From Clostridium sp. OS1-26 (GTDB taxonomy: Bacteria; Bacillota; Clostridia; Clostridiales; Clostridiaceae), in contig NZ_CP133264.1 in NCBI RefSeq assembly GCF_030915445.1, positions 2,666,001 to 2,730,000 of the forward strand: DNA of 64,000 nt. Direction: 5' to 3'. Of this stretch, positions 8,565 through 18,017 are shown piece by piece (the first letter of the stretch is position 1; every line of letters starts with the position of its first letter). Under the pieces are notes generated by a model that did not search any database, was not told the DNA's origin, and saw only the letters and a list, made by a program, of their open reading frames with translations. The position numbers were made by a program, and so were the translations under genes.

Positions 8565-9686
8565 ATGACTAAACGAATTTGTTTAGCTATAATAAGTATC
8601 ATAATTCTAGTTTCTAGTTTAACCGGTTGCAGCAATAAGTCTATTAAAATAGGATATGCAGGTGGACTTACAGGCAGAAACTCGGAACTAGGCGTAAATG
8701 GAATGTATGGTGCGACTCTTGCTGTTGAAGAAATCAATGAAAGTGGTGGAATTAATGGCAGAAAGTTAGAGTTAGTATCAAAGGACGATAAGAATGATAA
8801 GAATACAGCGCTTCAAGTTGATAAAGATTTAGTAAAAGAAGGCTGCACAGCAATTATTGGACATATGACAAGCTCCATGTCAGAATTAACAGTTCCTTAT
8901 ATTAATGAAAGTAAAATACTAATGATTAGCCCTACTATAGCAGTAGATGGGCTTTCTAACAAAGATGATTATTTTATTAGAATGATTCCAGAAAATAAGC
9001 AACAGGCGGACTCTATTGCAAAAACAATGATTAATAAAAATATTTCTAAGGTTGCAATATTATATGAAGAAGATAATAGAGCATTTACAGAGAGCTGGAA
9101 GAATGATTTTGAAGCTATGTATGAAAAGTTAAATGGTCGAGTTTCCTATGCTGCACAGTTCAGCATTAATAAACAAGATCAATTTTCTTATTTTATAAGA
9201 GAGATAGTTTCTTCAGGGGCACAGGGGATTTTAATTTTAGGGTCTGCAGATGAGGTTGCTCTTTGGTGTCAGAAGATAAAAAAAGAAGATGTAAAATTGC
9301 AGATATTTATTCCAACATGGGCTATGACAAATGATTTGCTAGAGCAAGGAGGCCAAACAGTAGAAGGAGCTTATGGCGTAAATTTTGTTGACTATAACTC
9401 TAATTCTGAAGATTACTTAAGATTTAAGAAAAGATATGTAGACAAGTTTGGAAGTCAACCTACATTTTCATCAATATTTTCTTATGAAGCTATAAAAGTA
9501 CTAGCAGATGCAATAAAAAACTCTCCTAATTTAAAATCGGATACATTAAAATCTGGAATTATTAAAAAATCAAGATATAAAGGCATTCAGGGAGAAATTT
9601 ATATTAATGCTTATGGAGATGCAGAACGGACAAACTACATTTATCATATTATAAATGGCAAATTTACTAAGGTGGTAGAAAAATGA
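8565..9686 (+). CDS. LivK-type periplasmic-binding lipoprotein (probable sensor subunit)
   Basis: A 373-residue type I periplasmic-binding protein of the branched-chain amino acid family with a lipobox (SSLTGC) near residue 21. The mature part starts IKIGYAGGLTGRNSELGVNG, and ADEVALWCQKIK is a typical inner segment. No ABC permease or ATPase is nearby. Instead the stop overlaps the start of a membrane GGDEF-EAL gene (ATGA, 9683-9686). I infer that it presents a ligand to that enzyme rather than feeding a transporter. The ATG at 8565 is preferred because GGAGGG lies 8 bp upstream. Confidence 0.88.
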   Translation: MTKRICLAIISIIILVSSLTGCSNKSIKIGYAGGLTGRNSELGVNGMYGATLAVEEINESGGINGRKLELVSKDDKNDKNTALQVDKDLVKEGCTAIIGHMTSSMSELTVPYINESKILMISPTIAVDGLSNKDDYFIRMIPENKQQADSIAKTMINKNISKVAILYEEDNRAFTESWKNDFEAMYEKLNGRVSYAAQFSINKQDQFSYFIREIVSSGAQGILILGSADEVALWCQKIKKEDVKLQIFIPTWAMTNDLLEQGGQTVEGAYGVNFVDYNSNSEDYLRFKKRYVDKFGSQPTFSSIFSYEAIKVLADAIKNSPNLKSDTLKSGIIKKSRYKGIQGEIYINAYGDAERTNYIYHIINGKFTKVVEK

Positions 9687-12025
9687 AAATTAAGAAAAGG
9701 AAACGATTGTGGCTCTCAATAGTTGAAGGCAATCTTATAGCTATTGTGTTTCCTATTATGCTTTTGGGATATTTTATTAGCTTAAATATAATAAATTATT
9801 TTTACAATGATACTGTAGAGAAAAATTCTATTATAGTAAATACTTTTACAAGCTATATGGATAAGACTTTAGATGAACCACTTGAGATACTTAAGAATAT
9901 AGAGTTAATGTTAAAAGATAATGGTGGAAATTATAAAAATATTACTTTAGAAAAGATAGATGCTAGTCATTATTTTTTTCAAAGAATTGAAATTATAAAT
10001 AATAAAGGCAAAGTAGTATATGCTACTCCATTAACGACAAACACTATAGGGGAGGATAGATTTGGACAAGATTTTTTTAAATATGTGAATAAAAATAATA
10101 AAGTATATTGGTCCCAACCGAGCATTTCCATAGTTACAAATCAGCCAACTATTACATTAGCCTTATCAAGTGAAGATAAGATAATTGTTGGTTACTTAAA
10201 CTTGAATAGAATAAGAGAACTATCAGGTGATTTTATCAAGGATTTTGGCAATAAAGTAACAGTTGCAATAACAGATGAACATGGTATTTTTATTTCAAAC
10301 AAAAATCCTAATTTGGCTAATGAAAGAAAGTTGGAGCCAAATTTTGATGAAATTAAGGATATGATTGCAAAACATATTAATCATGCTACTTTAAATTATA
10401 ATGGCAATAAGATCTTTGTAAATATCTCCAGAATAAAGTTAACTGGATGGTATGTTATAGTGTATGAACCTTCAAATGAGGTGTATCTAGTAGTTAAAAA
10501 TTTAATTTTATTATTGATTGTTTTGCTAATAGTGTGCCTAGTTATTTCTACAATTCTTACTTTTGTAAGGGCAAATGAAATTGTTTATGCTATTAAAGAG
10601 TTGAATGATCAAACAAAGAGAATTGCATCAGGAGAATACTATGATAATATTGGAAAGCAAAGCTATAGTGAATTTGATGAATTAATTGATAACTTTAATC
10701 TTATGTCCAAAGAGATTAAAGAAAGAGATAGTAAGTTAAAGAAAATAGCATACACAGATAATTTAACGGGACTTCCCAATAGAGCATTTATGTTTAAAGA
10801 ACTTAAAAGACTAGTGAAGGAAAATCCAAATAGTTATCTAGGCATTATATACTTTGATATGGATAACTTTAAAAGAATAAATGATACTTATGGACATCTA
10901 TTAGGTGATGAACTGTTATATCAATTTAGTAAAAGGCTTGAAAAAAATATTTCATGCGATAACATTTTTATACGTTTAGGTGGAGATGAATTTATTTTAG
11001 TTGTTCCTGACAACAGAAGTAAGGAAAAAATAAATTTATGCATAAAAAAAATTATGGAAAGTGTTGTTGAGCCTTTTGAATGTATGGGTAAACTTATTAA
11101 TATTACAGTAAGTATAGGTATTGGGATTTATCCGGAAAATGGAATTAGAATTTCTGAACTAATACAGTGTGCTGATACGGCAATGTATGCAGCTAAGGAA
11201 GATGGTAAAAACACATATAGATTTTTTGATTCAAAAATGAAGAATAAACTTCAAAAAGAAGTGAACATAGAGCAAGCACTAAGAAAAGCATTATTAAATA
11301 ATGAATTTATGCTTTTGTTCCAGCCGCAGGTTAATATGAGCAAACAAATAAGAGGTTTTGAAGCATTAGTAAGGTGGAATAGCAAGGATATTGGTAAGGT
11401 AAGTCCTTTGGATTTTATATTTATTGCCGAGGAAAATGGAATGATTATCGAAATAGGAAAGTGGATTTTAAAAACATCTTGTGAATTTATTAAGATAGTA
11501 AATGAAAAGCACAAATGTGATTTTATTGTCTCAGTAAACATTTCTCCAATTGAATTAAAAGATTCAAATTTTTTTAATACAGTAACTAATATAATAAACT
11601 CCACTAAAATTAAGCCGGAGTGGTTAGAAATTGAAATAACTGAAAATGTTATGATTGATTCATTAGAAGAAGTACTTATTAAGCTAAAACAAATTAAAGA
11701 ATTAAAAATCAAAATTTCTCTTGATGATTTTGGTACTGGATTTTCTTCATTATCATATTTAGGTAAGTTACCAGCTGACACACTTAAAATTGATAAAGGA
11801 TTTATTAAGGATATAAGTAGTAACATACACAATCAAAAAATGGTAGAATCGATTATTGCAATGTCTCATAAACTTGGTATTAATGTTGTTGCAGAAGGTA
11901 TTGAAGAGGAAGCTCAGTTTCAGATTCTAAAGAAAATGGATTGTGATAATATACAAGGATATTATATAAAGAAGCCAAGTTCTTTTAAGGATATATTAGA
12001 TTTTATTAATGAGAAGAATATCTAG
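9683..12025 (+). CDS. Membrane GGDEF-EAL cyclic-di-GMP enzyme with extracellular sensor domain
   Basis: 780 residues: an N-terminal helix (about 10-32), an extracellular Cache-like region, a second helix (about 272-295), a HAMP-like linker, GGDEF (motif GGDEF intact at 433-437) and EAL (EAL at 560-562, with the DDFGTGFSSL loop). Both active-site motifs are intact, so it could make and degrade c-di-GMP. The inhibitory RxxD site lacks its Arg (ISCD before the GGDEF motif). Its start overlaps the stop of the binding lipoprotein by 4 bp, so translation is probably coupled. A strong terminator follows. Confidence 0.93.
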   Translation: MKIKKRKRLWLSIVEGNLIAIVFPIMLLGYFISLNIINYFYNDTVEKNSIIVNTFTSYMDKTLDEPLEILKNIELMLKDNGGNYKNITLEKIDASHYFFQRIEIINNKGKVVYATPLTTNTIGEDRFGQDFFKYVNKNNKVYWSQPSISIVTNQPTITLALSSEDKIIVGYLNLNRIRELSGDFIKDFGNKVTVAITDEHGIFISNKNPNLANERKLEPNFDEIKDMIAKHINHATLNYNGNKIFVNISRIKLTGWYVIVYEPSNEVYLVVKNLILLLIVLLIVCLVISTILTFVRANEIVYAIKELNDQTKRIASGEYYDNIGKQSYSEFDELIDNFNLMSKEIKERDSKLKKIAYTDNLTGLPNRAFMFKELKRLVKENPNSYLGIIYFDMDNFKRINDTYGHLLGDELLYQFSKRLEKNISCDNIFIRLGGDEFILVVPDNRSKEKINLCIKKIMESVVEPFECMGKLINITVSIGIGIYPENGIRISELIQCADTAMYAAKEDGKNTYRFFDSKMKNKLQKEVNIEQALRKALLNNEFMLLFQPQVNMSKQIRGFEALVRWNSKDIGKVSPLDFIFIAEENGMIIEIGKWILKTSCEFIKIVNEKHKCDFIVSVNISPIELKDSNFFNTVTNIINSTKIKPEWLEIEITENVMIDSLEEVLIKLKQIKELKIKISLDDFGTGFSSLSYLGKLPADTLKIDKGFIKDISSNIHNQKMVESIIAMSHKLGINVVAEGIEEEAQFQILKKMDCDNIQGYYIKKPSSFKDILDFINEKNI

Positions 12026-12039
12026 AAGTGATTTCAAGA

Positions 12040-12067
12040 GATTAGGTGTAAGCTAAAATCCTAATTT
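12040..12067 (+). repeat. Short direct repeat a (GATTAGGTGTAAGCTAAAAT..)
   Basis: About 27 bp are repeated at 12603-12629 with three differences: GATTA[G/T]GTGTAAGCTAAAAT[C/T]CTAATT. This copy has ATTAGG/CCTAAT inverted ends. The two copies flank the RidA gene; function unknown. Confidence 0.5.
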
Positions 12068-12078
12068 ATCTATATATG

Positions 12079-12126
12079 GAGCATACATATATTTGATTTA
12101 CACAAATATATGTATGCTCTTTGATT
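12079..12126. terminator. Bidirectional terminator between GGDEF-EAL and RidA genes
   Basis: A perfect 17-bp stem (12079-12095 with 12103-12119) and a T-rich 3' flank stand between two convergent genes. Confidence 0.85.
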
Positions 12127-12132
12127 TATTGC

Positions 12133-12483
12133 TTAATCAACAGCTGCAACAATCAATATTTCCACTAATTCTTCAGGATTAGTAGCGGCTCCTTGGATGC
12201 AGGCTCTAGCTGGAGCACATCCTTCTGGAACCCAGTTATCCCAAACTTCATTCATTTCATTAAACGTGCTAATATCCTTAAGGTAGATTGTGGCAGAGAG
12301 GATTTTGCTCTTGTCACTGCCCACACTTGCTAAAAGCTCGTCGATTTTCTCTAAAGTTGTTCTCGTTTGTTCAGCAACGTCTGGAACAAGCTCCTTTGCA
12401 ACTTGTCCGCAAAAATAAACGACTCCGTTATGAATAACCGCTCTGCTCCATCTTTTATTTGTTTCATATCTTTTTATAGCCAT
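12133..12483 (-). CDS. RidA family reactive enamine/imine deaminase
   Basis: The 116-residue product belongs to the YjgF/YER057c/UK114 family: KRYETNKRWSRAVIHNGVVYFCGQVA at the front and the catalytic arginine in GCAPARACIQG near the end. Such trimers hydrolyse reactive 2-aminoacrylate-type enamines. The family also contains several paralogue classes of unknown substrate, and this one lacks the classic RidA spacing, so the exact substrate is uncertain. The second ATG (12483) is chosen because AGGAGG lies about 8 bp before it; the first ATG would be too close. It is transcribed convergently with the GGDEF-EAL gene. Confidence 0.85.
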   Translation of the reverse strand: MAIKRYETNKRWSRAVIHNGVVYFCGQVAKELVPDVAEQTRTTLEKIDELLASVGSDKSKILSATIYLKDISTFNEMNEVWDNWVPEGCAPARACIQGAATNPEELVEILIVAAVD

Positions 12484-12602
12484 AATCATTTCCTCCTAGG
12501 TTTTAAAAATATCTAAATCTTGCTAGATACTTATTATAACACAATTCCATGTCCTTTAGAAACAAGCAGGATGATATATAAACAGAAAAATAGATTTAAA
12601 AA

Positions 12603-12629
12603 GATTATGTGTAAGCTAAAATTCTAATT
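12603..12629 (+). repeat. Short direct repeat b
   Basis: Second copy of the repeat at 12040-12067, about 55 bp before the start of the secreted-protein gene. Confidence 0.5.
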
Positions 12630-12683
12630 ATTAAATCAATAATTAGATATGCTTTGGGGGATATTAACAATGAGGTGGTGGCG

Positions 12684-13094
12684 ATGTTCAAAAGATTAAT
12701 TATTAGTCTAATTATCATAGTATCCCTTTCAACAAATGTTCATGCTGAAGTACATAAAAATATTGAAATCTTCAATATAAATCAGGGTAAGGTGGAGAGA
12801 ATTGTTCAACCAAATTCTAAGATTCAGGAAACAGTTGTAAGCTATCTTCAAGGAATAGATGGATTGTACAGTAAATTTAATCCAATTCCAGATAGAGGAT
12901 ATGCAGTTAGAATTCCTTTGAATCCTTCTGTAAAAATAGAAGGCAGATGGTTAAATGCTCTTGTAGATGAGGTTATTATTATGTTTCCAGAAAATGAACA
13001 ATCATTTTTAATGGTTTTTGAAGATGGCGTCAGATTGCTGTGCTTTGAATTTAAAGGTGATAGAAATATCTTATTGAAGGAACTTGCACTTTAA
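12684..13094 (+). CDS. Small secreted protein of unknown function
   Basis: The 136-residue product begins with a signal peptide (MFKRLIISLIIIVSLSTNVHA, likely cleaved after VHA). The mature part is a mixed alpha/beta protein with no motif I recognise; notable stretches are NPIPDRGYAVRIPLNPSVKIEG and NEQSFLMVFEDGVRLLCFEF. GAGGTGG lies 6 bp before the ATG; an in-frame upstream start has no site. It stands alone, followed by a long palindrome. No function is proposed. Confidence 0.75.
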   Translation: MFKRLIISLIIIVSLSTNVHAEVHKNIEIFNINQGKVERIVQPNSKIQETVVSYLQGIDGLYSKFNPIPDRGYAVRIPLNPSVKIEGRWLNALVDEVIIMFPENEQSFLMVFEDGVRLLCFEFKGDRNILLKELAL

Positions 13095-13100
13095 CAGTAC

Positions 13101-13228
13101 ATATATAGATAAACAACTTCAGTAATTGACTTAATCATAGGTATTCATAGGGGCACATTTGACAGTACAAAAGAGGTACCCCTATAAATACCGATAACAA
13201 GTCAAGCACCTAAGTTGGATATCTATAC
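13101..13228. repeat. Long imperfect palindrome between convergent genes
   Basis: The central arms GGTATTCATAGGGGCAC / GTACCCCTATAAATACC (about 13141-13157 and 13176-13192) pair at 15 of 17 positions. Outer blocks TTGACTT/AAGTCAA and AACTT/AAGTT extend the symmetry to about 125 bp. It may terminate both flanking genes or be a palindromic repeat element. Confidence 0.55.
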
Positions 13229-14950
13229 TTACGTTTTAAACTTATTTATCAACTCTTCTAAAGAAGTTGAGATATTCTTTAGATTAATAACTGCGTCAGA
13301 TATTTGTTCTATAGAAGAGGCTTCTTCTTGAACAGAAGCAGAGATTTCCTCCGTTGCAGAAGCAGATTGTTCTGCTATTGCAGATATTTCACTAATGGCA
13401 ACTACAACTTTATTTTTGTTTTCATCGATATTGAAGATATTTTGTATTAGTAAACTAATTTGAGATATTATATCTTCAATGGCAGTATCAATTGATTCAA
13501 AAGCTTTTTCTGTTTCTTTAGATGCATTTGTGGTTTTAGATATTACCTGGCTTGTCTCAATCATTTGATTTTCTACTATAGCAACTTCACTTCTAACTTC
13601 ATTAACGATTTCTTCAATTTCTTTAGTTGAAAGTGCAGTTTCATTAGCAAGCTTTCTTATTTCATCTGAAACTACTGCAAAACCTCTCCCTTGTTCACCA
13701 GCTCTAGCGGCTTCTATTGCAGCATTTAAAGATAAAAGATTTATTTGACTAGTAATTGATTTAATTGTATCTGTTATTTTGCCTATAGATTCTGATTTAC
13801 TAGATAATAATTTAATTTGGTGTGCTATTTTTTCACTCACCATAATGTTATCATTTACAACTTCTTTTAATCTATGCACACATTCTAAGCCTTCTTTATT
13901 AGCGCTAGATGTTATATTGATACAATTTTTCATTATATCTGTACTAGTTGCTACTTTGTCAATTTCCTCTGATAACTTATTTAGTTTCTCTGAACCATTT
14001 TGAACATTATTAGCCAGTTCAGTAGAGCCTTGGGCAATTTCGTTGGTAGCCTTTGCTACACCCTCTAATACTTGAGCAGTGTCACTAATTATAGTGGATA
14101 TGCTTTCAGCATTTTCAACTGTTTCTTTTGAGCTTTGCTTAATGTTGTTTATCAAAGCTCTTAATTCCGATCTCATTTTCGTTAATATCCCTAGCATTAA
14201 TGAGATATCATCTTGACTCTTATAATTCTTAAATTTTTCATAAGCCTCTTGATCATAAATTAAATCATATCCTCCTGTTTTATTTAACAGATTGTTGGCT
14301 ATTTTTAAACGTTTAGCTATTCCAGTACCTATTACATAAGAAACTATAACACTTAAAAGAATTATTATTGTAAGTGTTGATATAAGAATTAATTTAGCTC
14401 TATTATATACTACTTCGTTTAAACTATATGCTTGTTGAGCTCTATCTTGGTTAAATTTAATAAGATCCATTTCTGCTCTGCTAAGCTTATTGTATTCAAC
14501 TAATCCATTTCCAACAGTTAATGTTTCTGCCTCTTTGGTATATCCGGCATTACTTAGTTCAAGGATTTTATTGTGTATATTAAGATATGCCTCCCATTCA
14601 TTTTTAACCTCATTGTATAACCTAATATCTTCATCTAATACAGCAGTTTTTTTATACTCTTCTAATTTATTATTAATTATACTTTTATAATTTTCCATGC
14701 TTTTTTCCACATCTGCTTTATTATTAATGCCGCTGGTTAGTATATGCTTGTACTCTCTACCTCTTAAATCTGCAGCTGCTGAAGTTATTGCATATGCTGT
14801 ATCCAGTCCCTTAAACCATACTACATTAATTTCATTAGATTTGTCTTTTACTGATTTAATTGCAAATATAGAATATACACCTAAGGTAAGAGTTAAAATA
14901 ATAATTATCCCAAAGGATAAAAAGAGTTTACCTTTGACTGATACTTTCAA
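13229..14950 (-). CDS. Methyl-accepting chemotaxis protein
   Basis: 573 residues: a transmembrane helix at about 8-30, a four-helix-bundle ligand domain (31-185), a second helix (about 187-208), a short HAMP-like linker, then the cytoplasmic signalling coiled coil. The hairpin tip [28 protein letters not shown], where CheA and CheW bind, is intact. The start is TTG at 14950, eight bases behind CGGAGGT; no ATG fits. The attractant cannot be told from sequence. It is transcribed leftward, next to two DUF2382 genes. Confidence 0.93.
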   Translation of the reverse strand: MKVSVKGKLFLSFGIIIILTLTLGVYSIFAIKSVKDKSNEINVVWFKGLDTAYAITSAAADLRGREYKHILTSGINNKADVEKSMENYKSIINNKLEEYKKTAVLDEDIRLYNEVKNEWEAYLNIHNKILELSNAGYTKEAETLTVGNGLVEYNKLSRAEMDLIKFNQDRAQQAYSLNEVVYNRAKLILISTLTIIILLSVIVSYVIGTGIAKRLKIANNLLNKTGGYDLIYDQEAYEKFKNYKSQDDISLMLGILTKMRSELRALINNIKQSSKETVENAESISTIISDTAQVLEGVAKATNEIAQGSTELANNVQNGSEKLNKLSEEIDKVATSTDIMKNCINITSSANKEGLECVHRLKEVVNDNIMVSEKIAHQIKLLSSKSESIGKITDTIKSITSQINLLSLNAAIEAARAGEQGRGFAVVSDEIRKLANETALSTKEIEEIVNEVRSEVAIVENQMIETSQVISKTTNASKETEKAFESIDTAIEDIISQISLLIQNIFNIDENKNKVVVAISEISAIAEQSASATEEISASVQEEASSIEQISDAVINLKNISTSLEELINKFKT

Positions 14951-15040
14951 TTTTACTACCTCCGTTTTGTTATCTTGTGTATATAGCTGTGTTTATGCAG
15001 TATATAATATGCACTTAATTTATCTATTGTTACAAAATAT

Positions 15041-15067
15041 AAAAAGAGTCACTTTAGAGTGTGACCC
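15041..15067 (-). terminator. Terminator after DUF2382 gene 1
   Basis: On the minus strand GGGTCAC-loop-GTGACTC runs into TTTTT, just beyond the stop of the 15098-15502 gene. Confidence 0.7.
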
Positions 15068-15097
15068 ATGATTAAGTATTTGTATATAATATGTGAA

Positions 15098-15502
15098 TTA
15101 TGAATGTTTTTCAGATCCATTATAAATGATTGCAGCATCACCAGTAGTTTCAACATGTAATTTTTCTTTCTTTAATGTTTCTTCAATAGGTTTAATATCT
15201 TGGTATTGACGTTTAAAAATCTTTACATCTTCTAAAATTGTTGAATGTTTGACAATCTCGATACGGTCTTCACTAATTGGTATTCTTATAGCTTCAACAG
15301 TTCCATCCGCATCTTTTTTTTCAATGACAAGTTCTTTGCGGTTGACAGGTACAGTAATATTTTTCTCCTCTGTTAAAACTTCTTCGTGTATGTTTACTTC
15401 TCCGGTTTGTATCCATTTTTTTGCAATATCCAATTTCTCCTCATGTAGTTGAATATTTGTGTTAGAAATTCCATTATTATTAGATGATAATTTGTTTGAC
15501 AT
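15098..15502 (-). CDS. DUF2382 (YsnF/AvaK) domain protein 1
   Basis: 134 residues with the DUF2382 pattern: IQLHEEKLDIAKKWIQTGEVNIHEEVLTEEKNITVPVNRKELVIEKKD, then RIPISEDRIEIVKHSTILEDVKIFKRQ. The family is linked to general stress in Bacillus (YsnF) but has no known biochemical activity. The ATG at 15502 follows GGAGGG; the longer frame upstream has no ribosome site. It lies beside a second DUF2382 gene in the same direction, probably a tandem duplication. Confidence 0.88.
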   Translation of the reverse strand: MSNKLSSNNNGISNTNIQLHEEKLDIAKKWIQTGEVNIHEEVLTEEKNITVPVNRKELVIEKKDADGTVEAIRIPISEDRIEIVKHSTILEDVKIFKRQYQDIKPIEETLKKEKLHVETTGDAAIIYNGSEKHS

Positions 15503-15630
15503 ATTAATCCCTCCAAAGTTATCTTTTGAAGAATTTATATTATAAGTTAAGAAATTAATATATTTTTTAAACACCTTTCAAATCATTTTTGCGATTTGAA
15601 AGGTGTTCTTGTGCCTAGTCTTATTGTTTT

Positions 15631-16115
15631 TTACTGCATATTATTATCACTATTAGATACTATGTTAGGGTTACCTTCTGTATCAATACGAGCTTCTTCT
15701 CTTTTTAAGGTTTCTTCTACTTTTTTGTTTCCTCAACTTCACGCTTATGAGCTGAAACTTCTCCTGTTACTACTGTATGTTTGCCAACTTCAACTTTTTC
15801 TTCACTTACAGGAATATGAATGCTCTCCGTTGAGCCAATAGGTGAGTCAGTGGCTTCATTATTAATAGATCTTCTTTCAATAACAACTTCTTCATGAGTA
15901 ACTGGAATATCAACTGTTTTTTGTTCTTCTACAACGTCTTTGCTTAAAATTACTTCGCCTGCCTGCACCTTATTTTTACTGATATCTAACTGCTCTTGGC
16001 GAAGACTAAGTTTTTCATTTTCAGCATTTTCTGTTTTATTCTCTGTTTTATTCTCAGTTTTGTTGTTATTGTTATCTTTATCTTCATCGCCCCAAATTCC
16101 AAATATATTAGCCAT
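15631..16115 (-). CDS. DUF2382 (YsnF/AvaK) domain protein 2, frame break near C-terminus
   Basis: Starts MANIFGIWGDEDKDNNNN at an ATG behind TGGAGGT, with a repetitive KTENKTENKTEN linker followed by the DUF2382 core (RQEQLDISKNKVQAGEVILS; EKVEVGKHTVVTGEVSAHKREVEE). In the given sequence it stops at 15717 after EETKK. One more A in the A6 run (T6 at 15721-15726 on the plus strand) would extend it with VEETLKREEARIDTEGNP to a stop at 15631, which matches paralogue 1 (IEETLKKEK). I therefore give the full extent. The cause is a missing base in the sequence or a recent mutation. Confidence 0.8.
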
Positions 16116-16351
16116 AGTTACCTCCAATAAACATAAAATTTTATTTACGTTGCTATGTTTCCCTTTTTAGGCGAAAGTTATCCAATATAAATATTTACAA
16201 TAAAGTTTGAATTTGCTATTGAAAAATTTGCAGATAAGTATTTTGAATAATATTGTAAAAAGTAAAATTATTCAGTATTCTAAAAGATAATATAATAAAA
16301 ATGTTTACTAACTGATTAAAAATTAAAGAACTAACAATTTACAAAATATAA

Positions 16352-16415
16352 ATATTAATAGTAGCATAGTAACACTGACAGGTTTGTGTCAGTATTACTA
16401 TGTTACTATTAATAT
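16352..16415. repeat. 28-bp-stem palindrome upstream of nitroreductase
   Basis: The arms at 16352-16380 and 16387-16415 differ at only two positions, both compatible with G-U pairing, and enclose a six-base loop. There is no T tract, so it is not a classic terminator. The remaining intergenic DNA at 16116-16482 is AT-rich with no ORF. Confidence 0.7.
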
Positions 16416-16437
16416 AAGCTAGTTAAGACAGTAAATG

Positions 16438-16456
16438 GTTACGAGTTATTCGTAAC
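16438..16456. promoter_or_regulatory. Operator-like inverted repeat GTTACG-N7-CGTAAC
   Basis: A perfect 6-bp inverted repeat 27 bp before the nitroreductase start; a candidate site for the WYL regulator encoded two genes on. Confidence 0.45.
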
Positions 16457-16482
16457 TTAAAAGAAATATGAGGAGGTCTATT

Positions 16483-16995
16483 ATGGATACTATGCAAGCA
16501 ATTTTAGAAAGAAGAAGTATAAGGAAATATGAAGAAAAGGAAGTTTCTGATGAATTGATAAAGGAACTTTTAAGAGCTGCAATGGCTGCTCCTTCATCAA
16601 ATAACATGCAACCTTGGGAGTTCTTAGTGATAAGAAGCAAAGAGCAGATGAATAAAATAATCGAAGAAAAGCAAGCTGCAGTTCCACTTAAAGGTGCTTC
16701 AGTAGCTATAGCAGTTTGTGCAGATTTAAATGTTTATAAAGAAAGCCCTAACCTTTGGGTTCAGGATTGTTCCGCTGCAACTCAGAATATACTACTAGCT
16801 GCTCATTCAAAAGGACTCGGTGCAGTTTGGATCAGTATATACCCTGTAGAGCCAAGAACTAAAAATGTTCAAGATATATTAGGACTGCCAGAAGAAATAA
16901 TTCCTGTTTCCATTATATCCATCGGCTATCCTGCAGAAAAAAAAGCACTAGCAAGTAGATATAATGAAGCAAAAGTACATTTTCATACATGGTGA
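16483..16995 (+). CDS. Nitroreductase-family flavoprotein 1
   Basis: The 170-residue product starts MDTMQAILERRSIRKYEEKEV and has AAPSSNNMQPWEFLVIR and GLGAVWISIYP, the FMN-binding signatures of the nitroreductase fold. Family members reduce nitro compounds, quinones or flavins with NAD(P)H, so the substrate here is open. The ATG follows AGGAGG by six bases. A WYL regulator gene starts 6 bp after it and a second nitroreductase gene follows, suggesting a small regulated redox operon. Confidence 0.92.
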   Translation: MDTMQAILERRSIRKYEEKEVSDELIKELLRAAMAAPSSNNMQPWEFLVIRSKEQMNKIIEEKQAAVPLKGASVAIAVCADLNVYKESPNLWVQDCSAATQNILLAAHSKGLGAVWISIYPVEPRTKNVQDILGLPEEIIPVSIISIGYPAEKKALASRYNEAKVHFHTW

Positions 16996-17001
16996 TTTGA
17001 T

Positions 17002-17976
17002 ATGCAGAAAATAGAACGATTAATGGCTATAATTTTAGCCTTAAAGAACAAGAAAAAAATGACTGCAAAAGAGTTGTCAGAAACTTTTGAAGTTGATATT
17101 AGGACTATTTACAGAGATATGCAGGCTCTAAGCGAAATCAATGTGCCTGTGGTATCTTATCCAGGCAGTGAAGGAGGCTATGAACTATTAGATGATTATT
17201 TCATACCACCAATAATGTTTAATAAGGATGAAGTTTTTGCTCTGCTTCTAGCTAAAAAAATAGTGGATATAATTAATATTCCAGGTTATGCTGCTTTTGC
17301 TAATTCTGCATTTTTAAAGATTGAGAATATTGTAAATGAATGTTTTAAAAAAGATTTTGAGGATGTTCAAAAGAAAATAGTTTTTGATATAAAATCTAAT
17401 GATATTAATATTGAAAATTCTTATGTCTTTGATGTTGTAAAAAGAGCACTTAAATATAACTTTAAAATAAAGGTAAGTTATGATGAGGGTATATCCCCAA
17501 ATTTAGTGGAGCAGATAATAAGACCTTATGGAATTGTATTTGAAGATGGCATATGGTATATTGTTGCATTCTCAGAGTTAAGTAATTCAAAAGTTCATTT
17601 AAATATTGAAAAAATAAAGAAGATCTGCTTATTAAATGAAGTATTTGACTCTCCAGAAGATTTTGATATGCAAAATTATTATAGTAGCTGTTGCTTTAGA
17701 AGTGCCTATGAAAGTGAAGATAGTATACTCATAAAATTAAAAATACAAAAAGATTTATACCCTAGCATAAAAGATTATGTATTTTTTAAATATGGTGAAG
17801 TTAAACAAGAGGATGACAGCTACATGATTGATGTAAAAACGACTAAGCCGGATTTTTATATATCTCTTGCCTTTAGATTTTTTAGGAGCATGGAAATTAT
17901 AGAACCCTTATGGGTTCGAGAAAAATTTAAAGACGAACTAAGGAAATTAAATAAAACTTATGAAATTAAATATTAA
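17002..17976 (+). CDS. HTH-WYL domain transcriptional regulator
   Basis: 324 residues: an N-terminal winged helix (ERLMAIILALKNKKKMTAKELSETFEVDIRTIYRDMQAL), the glycine segment YPGSEGGYELLDDYFIPP, and a WYL domain (IRPYGIVFEDGIWYIVAFSE) plus a C-terminal WCX-like part. WYL proteins sense ligands, often nucleic acid or nucleotide related, and regulate nearby genes. It is sandwiched between two nitroreductase genes with tight spacing, so it most likely controls them, perhaps at 16438-16456. Confidence 0.92.
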   Translation: MQKIERLMAIILALKNKKKMTAKELSETFEVDIRTIYRDMQALSEINVPVVSYPGSEGGYELLDDYFIPPIMFNKDEVFALLLAKKIVDIINIPGYAAFANSAFLKIENIVNECFKKDFEDVQKKIVFDIKSNDINIENSYVFDVVKRALKYNFKIKVSYDEGISPNLVEQIIRPYGIVFEDGIWYIVAFSELSNSKVHLNIEKIKKICLLNEVFDSPEDFDMQNYYSSCCFRSAYESEDSILIKLKIQKDLYPSIKDYVFFKYGEVKQEDDSYMIDVKTTKPDFYISLAFRFFRSMEIIEPLWVREKFKDELRKLNKTYEIKY

Positions 17977-18017
17977 TATTTAAATATAAAATTACAAAAT
18001 CATAGGAGGTTAATATT

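Noticed and set aside
8565..9686. LivK-like gene as part of an amino acid ABC importer
   Set aside because: No permease or ATPase gene is nearby, and the gene is translationally coupled to a GGDEF-EAL enzyme.
11251..11832. 193-codon minus-strand ORF opposite the EAL domain
   Set aside because: Shadow of the GGDEF-EAL gene; Ser/Ile-rich product without motif or ribosome site.
16045..16070. KTEN repeat in DUF2382 protein 2 as CRISPR-like or satellite repeat
   Set aside because: Only three short in-frame codon repeats forming a linker; no spacer structure. No CRISPR array was seen anywhere in the window.
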